Shown here piece after piece: positions 52,401 through 58,400 of a stretch of 64,000 nucleotides of DNA. The stretch covers positions 44,216,456-44,280,455 of the forward strand of contig NC_051070.1 in the NCBI RefSeq assembly GCF_004664715.2, read 5' to 3'. A model generated the notes under the pieces. That model searched no databases. It had not been told where the DNA came from and worked only from the letters and a program-made list of their open reading frames with translations. This DNA is from Peromyscus leucopus. Its lineage: Eukaryota > Chordata > Mammalia > Rodentia > Cricetidae. How positions within the stretch are numbered: position 1 is the stretch's first letter; every line of letters starts with the position of its first letter. The translations under genes were made by a program, and so were the position numbers.

Positions 52401-55400
52401 TTGTTTATTTTATGTGTATGGACATTTTGCCTGCCTGTATTGTCTGTGTACACATGTGTACCTGGTACCCAAGGAAGCCAGAAGAGAACACTAGATCCCT
52501 TGTGACTGGAGTTACAGACAGCTGTGAGCTGTCATGTGGGTGCTGGGAATTGAATCTGGGTCCTCTGCAAGAACATTTAGGGGCCTTAACCACTTACCTA
52601 TCTTGACAGCCCTTATTAATCTTTTAAAATAACTTCATACAAACATGATTTTTGTGAGAAAATTCTGTAAGCCAGTGTTTTATAATCACTTCCCACCTGG
52701 TATGTAAACTATTAGTATACACTGAAAAGATGTTAGTTTTATTCAATTTAGCTACAGGATCAGTACTATCCAGTTCCAGAACAAATTTGGGAAGCAGCAA
52801 CCACAACACCTGAGAACCTAGCTCAGAAGACCCATGAATGAGCATGCAAACTCCAAACACAGTATTTACTACTGTGTGATCCAAATAAGGGACTAAAACT
52901 GTTTTCTCATTTATGAAATACTTGCGAAATGTGTTCAGTTCATTCTCATGTTATGTTTTGGCACTAGTGACTGAACTCAGGGCATTCTCTACCACTGAGG
53001 CATCTTAAAACTGCTTTTATGCCTAAATAATTATATCAAGTGTGTTCTAATAACAGAGCCAGGCTGAAACAGCTATGTGGTTAATACGTTACTTCTTACA
53101 GACGGAACGGAGACTGTCACTTCAGCTTACGGTACCAGTCTAGCAAAGGAGCAGAGACCTGAGCTCTGGTAAAAGGCGATCCTGATTACCTGGAAAGGCA
53201 GGCTTTAGTAATGGCGTCATGAAGATTTTCGTTGGGGTACTGTGACAGGCGGCGAGAGATCCGCAACAGCTGACGGGTGGAAAGCGATGCTGCCAGGGAT
53301 TGTGCCTATGGAAAGGCAGAGACAGTCTGCTAAGAGTCTACGCCAGCTTGTTACTGCTCCTGTAGAGAGATGTCACAGCACAGTTCCCTACCTCTGAGGG
53401 ACAGGGCAAACTTAAATGCGTGCATGAACGAGTTGTGAATAAAAATGAACAGAAGTCAATTTACACTTAAAATGGCCTTCAAGAGACTTTTACTAATCTA
53501 TAGGAAGCGTTTATCAACTCAGTTCCATTGCGTTCTTTCAGGGGGTGGGAGGGAGGGGAGGGAGGCTGTTCTAAATGCAGGTCACACCTGCCTCACGAGA
53601 AACCCTTACGTACAATCGACTATTCTCGCTTTTCTTCTTCACACAGCTGACTTGTTAAGAGATTCTGAAAACGCTTAGAGCTCTAAGCAAATCTGTGGTT
53701 TCTGAAACAGAAAAAAGGAATTGTGGACAGTTTAGGTTGCTGACCACAAAACGTCAACTAGTTTACCACCTCAGTGGCAGACTGCTGTTGGAACCCTTTT
53801 CCTATTGGAATAATTTCCTATTGGAATAATTTCATTTTGTTTTCCTCACTTGCTCAAATTTCACAAATACAGTTGCTAATCCAGAGCCCTGGTAAGCACT
53901 CCAGGACTGTCTGCTGACCTGAGCTGGAAACTCTTGGCAGGCAGCACACGAAGACATTAAATCTCCCTGGCTTTAAACTTAGACAAGTCAGGTTCTCATT
54001 AGCCGTGTGGTGTTCACTAATCACTTCATTTCTCAAGTCGGTTTCCTCATCTTTAAGATGACACTCACAGCATCCTGCCCGATGAAACCGTTTTGAGGAT
54101 TCAGTTCTACAATGATTCTATAGCAATTAGCACAGGTCAGAAAAACAGGGCTGCCCCCCAAATGAGAGCGATGGTAGGGATGCCCCCAAAATGACAGAGA
54201 TGATGGGGTGAAGGAGGGTACCCACAAATGAGAGATGGGGAGCCCCACAAATGAGAGATGATGGGGTATCCCACAAATAACAGAGATGTTGGGGTGCCCC
54301 ACAAATAACAGAGATGCTGGGGTGCCCCACAAATGACAAGAATGGGGTACCCACAAATGAGAGATGTATGAGAGATGATGGTGTGTCCCACAAATGACAG
54401 AGATGATGGGGTACCCACAAATGACAGAGATGATGGGGTACCCACAAAAAAAATGAACAAATGAGAGATGATCCACAAATGAGAGATGATGGGGTACCCC
54501 ACAAATGAACAGAGATGGGGTACCCCACAAATGACAGAGATGATGGGGTACCCCACAAATGACAGAGATAATGGGGTACCCCACAAATGACAGATGAGCC
54601 AGACAGCCTCCTCACAGTGAAAGCATCCATACACATTCACAGAGGCATTGACATAACTTTATTCTTATTAGATTATTAGACCTAGTTTGCAACTCAGATC
54701 AATAGCATGGCTTACCTAAGCCAGAGGATTGAAGCCCTTTTGAAGCTATTTGATCTTTGAGGGGCACTGCAGGCCAGAAGGAACTGTTACAGAGAGAGAT
54801 CAGGGCAGCAATATGACCCTCATCACCTTAGGGGCAAGAGGAAGCACTGGATATAACAGGGGGTTCAACGTGGACAAGGAAAATGTCTAAGACATGCTTG
54901 ATGAGGTGACTCTGTGAGACCCCCAAAAGGAACATCAATGATCACATCCTCAAGCATGTCACAGCTCTATGACACGTGGGTCGGCTGCCATTAGAGTCAT
55001 GCTCATTGATAATATGATAATATGATTTACACAGCTTTTGGACACTAGAATATGATCAACATCTATAGCACTAACTTTTTCCCCCGGTAAACAACGAACT
55101 CATTTACACACAAACATTTGATGAATCCTTTTCAATAAATGTGCATTCTAGACAGAGAATATTTAAATATAAAGAACATATATTTTATAAAAATAACATG
55201 ATTAATACTAAAATAAGTAAAAAAAAAAATTGACAAATGCTTCCAGGCTTAAAGTAGTCATGTGAGAAGACACGCTATGACAAGACATGAAAGCAAAGGA
55301 ACGAACTGCTGAAATGAGAGTCGCCGTAAGGTATGTACAAGATGGAGGAGAGGTGCGCAGATGCCCAGTCTTGCTGAGAGCAAGATGCAGGATTCACCCA

Positions 55401-58400
55401 GATCTCTCAGACAACGTCTGACAAATGGACCCCAACATGACTCTTCCAACAGTCCTAATAAATAAGTGATTCTAGAAACAACATCCCAGTCTTGAAAGCG
55501 AATACTGCGGGCTTCCCACCTCATCCGCCAACCCTGAAGTCTTCTTACAGGTTTGAAGGGGAGTAATTCCTTCACCGAAGCATGAGTTCTTAAGCAAAAC
55601 TCTTAAAATACAGAGCAAGTTCTAGGTTGAACCACTTGGGTGTTGAATAAAGGACTCAGTAACTCCTGCTCTCAGACTTTCCATTAAAAATTCAGAATAT
55701 ACTTTAATTTTAAAAGTCTTAGTATATTTAACAGTATACTATCACATTTCTAGCTGTAACTTTATCTTGCAGAAAGGAGGGTGAGAATGTGAAGTACATT
55801 CCCTTGGTTACCATGGTTATGCGAGTTAAAAGCACACTCAAAGGGTTTTTCATATTAGCACAATTATTAGTACCTCAACTGCTTAAAAATACAAAAGACC
55901 TCATGAGAACTGAACTAAGATTTCTTTTCTTCCTCTCAAAGAATTATTTCTTTTTATTAAAAAATGTAACACTGCCAGGAGAGGAGCGCCTAGAGATGAT
56001 CTTTTAATATATTAGTAATTAATTAATTTTCCATTCATTCCTCAAGGATTTAAGTATCTATTATGTGTCAGGTTCCAGGTTAGGGAGTCAGAGAAGATTG
56101 AACAAATCTCAGACTCATAGAGTTCAAGTTCTAATTGAAGAGCTAAAAATAAACTGCAAGGCAACTGTGATCAGCCAGCATCTTGGGTATTTGCTAGTGT
56201 CACGAAGCATAGGGAACTGAGATAGCGACCTAGTAGAATAGGGACCCAGAAGAACAAGTGCATGGAGAGGAAACACATTCCAGGCATTTCTAAAGCAGAG
56301 ACATTTTCATGTGTGCTCGAGTTAAAAATAGCAGCACGCTAAGTGTGGGCAGAGCTGAGGGGCTTCAGCAAAAGCTGGGAAAGGAGGCTGGCAGAGCACT
56401 GAGGCCCAACCAGGAGCCCACTCAGCACACTGGCCTCGGTCGGCAGACAAAGGCAACGGATCCCTTAGGCAGTGTGGCGAACAGGAGGAACTCTGGAAAT
56501 GCAGAGAAAGACCACTCCAAGGACAATATGGAAGACTCATATACTCACTCTAACAGATATCTGCTGAATACCCACTGTATTGCAAGCAAATCCACAGAGA
56601 ATGAAAACCAAAAACCCAAGAGCAAACAGACAATAGGAAGTGACTAAAACATGTCTATTATGCCCAAGATCATAAGCCCTATTAACAGTCCTGAGGAAAG
56701 GGGTAAGATAAAATGAAATGGCAAGGAAATTGTCTCTGCATCACACTGACCTGGAAAAGACTGGTTGGAAATGGGACATCTGAGCAAGGGAGCAAACCTA
56801 AGTCATTGAGGAGAGGAAAACACAGAGGCAAACGCCCCAAGACAGGCACTAGCGTGTTCAAGAACAGAAAGACTGCCTGCTAGCTAGCTTTCATAATGTC
56901 AGAAAGTACTTAGAAGACTGAGTGGGAAGAAAAGCCACTGGGTAGTCTTACCCACCCCCACCCCCCCCACCCCCGCTGTGAACCCTGAAAGCTACAATGC
57001 GCAGCCCAGTAAGATGCGTCCAGTGAGGAAAGAGTGGTATGACTGTTAGGAAGGACAATCAACAGCACTGAGATCGGACCTAAGGCCTCAGACCTGGCCA
57101 GGGTTCATGGCTGTGGAGTCAAAGGCCCTACTACTACTGTTTAGTTAAAAGGGCATAATGTCAACCGAACTTCTAAATATGTATTCTTATACCCACAGAC
57201 TAGTGCAACTCCCAACCCTAATCAGAGAAACGTCTTCACGTAGTGGGTGGTGGTTAACAGAGAAACTAACAACTGCTCAAGATGTAGAGGATAAATAACT
57301 GTGGAGTGGTCAGCTCTAAAGGAGACATTTAATCACACATACACACACACACAAACACACACGCACACACTCCAGTGGATGGTACCCTAAAGCCATGTGC
57401 ACATGGGCAGCACTAATTGGACTCAGTGGGTTGTAAAGGAGGGGGAGGGGGAAAGACGAAGAGGAGAGCAAATAATGACATGAAGTTGGAATGGGGACTG
57501 GAGGTACAGGAAGAGTTGCAGGGGCAGCTGGGTGGGGTGAGGGATATATAATCTAAGCACATTGTATTTGTATAAGAAATTACTAAAGAATAAATTTTGA
57601 AACTTAGCAACAGCAAACAAAATAACAAAGCTGAAAAGAGTAATGAGGAAAGATGAGATGAGGGCCCAGAGGCAATTAGCAGAAGAACTGTGGCAACTGG
57701 AAAATCATACATGTCTAACACACACACACACACACACAAGTAATTGCTGGAGCTTATGAATGTTACTTTCTGTGGCAAAAATTGTCTTTGCAGATGAGAT
57801 TAAGAATTTCTAAAAGAAGGACATTATCTTGGATTAATTTGGTGACCCCTAAATGCAATCTTATGCATCTCTGTAAAAAGGGACAGAAGAAAATTCAACA
57901 CAGATATACTAGGAGTGATAGGAATATAGAGGAAGGATTACGATGGGACCACAAATCAAGGAATGCAGGAATCACCCAAGTTAGAAGGAATAAGGAGCAG
58001 GGTCTCCCTGGAGCTTCCCAGGAGCGCAGCTTTGCTAACACTTCTACATTCCGGCTCAGTGATACTCACTCCAAAAATTTTATTGTTCAGACTAAACATT
58101 GCATTAAGCCATGATTTGTTAAAATGATAACAGTAATTTGTTAAGCTTCTGCAGAACACTAACAGAAAACCATGCAGTGAGAGACTGACTGGCGAAGGGT
58201 TAATAAAGTGAAAGTAATATTCCAGGACAAAGATTTGGAAATCTGATACAGGAATGATTGGGACTACAGGACACAGCAGAATTGATCGCATGATGCCACA
58301 CTGGAGAGACCCACTTTCAGAGTAAGTGACAATATCAGGAAAGCACAGATCAGTAACTATGTCAAGGCTTCAGCTTTAGGCAGGTCAGCAGATTATTATC

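Larger units (their letters stand above)
45768..53189 (-). other. VWA8: VWA8 intron w3-w4
   Basis: A 7.4 kb intron. 45768-49920 shows nothing identifiable beyond AT-rich stretches and a degenerate B1-like patch near 47100. From 49929 on it carries an ID element, two B2s, one B1 and an AACT repeat. No coding exon is recognised. Confidence 0.7.

Noticed and set aside
54033..54640. Three overlapping minus-strand open frames of 167-183 codons as a repeat-containing protein
   Set aside because: They are produced by a stop-free 28-bp minisatellite whose length is not a multiple of three; unit indels shift the frame freely, and there is no start context, homology or splice context for a protein.
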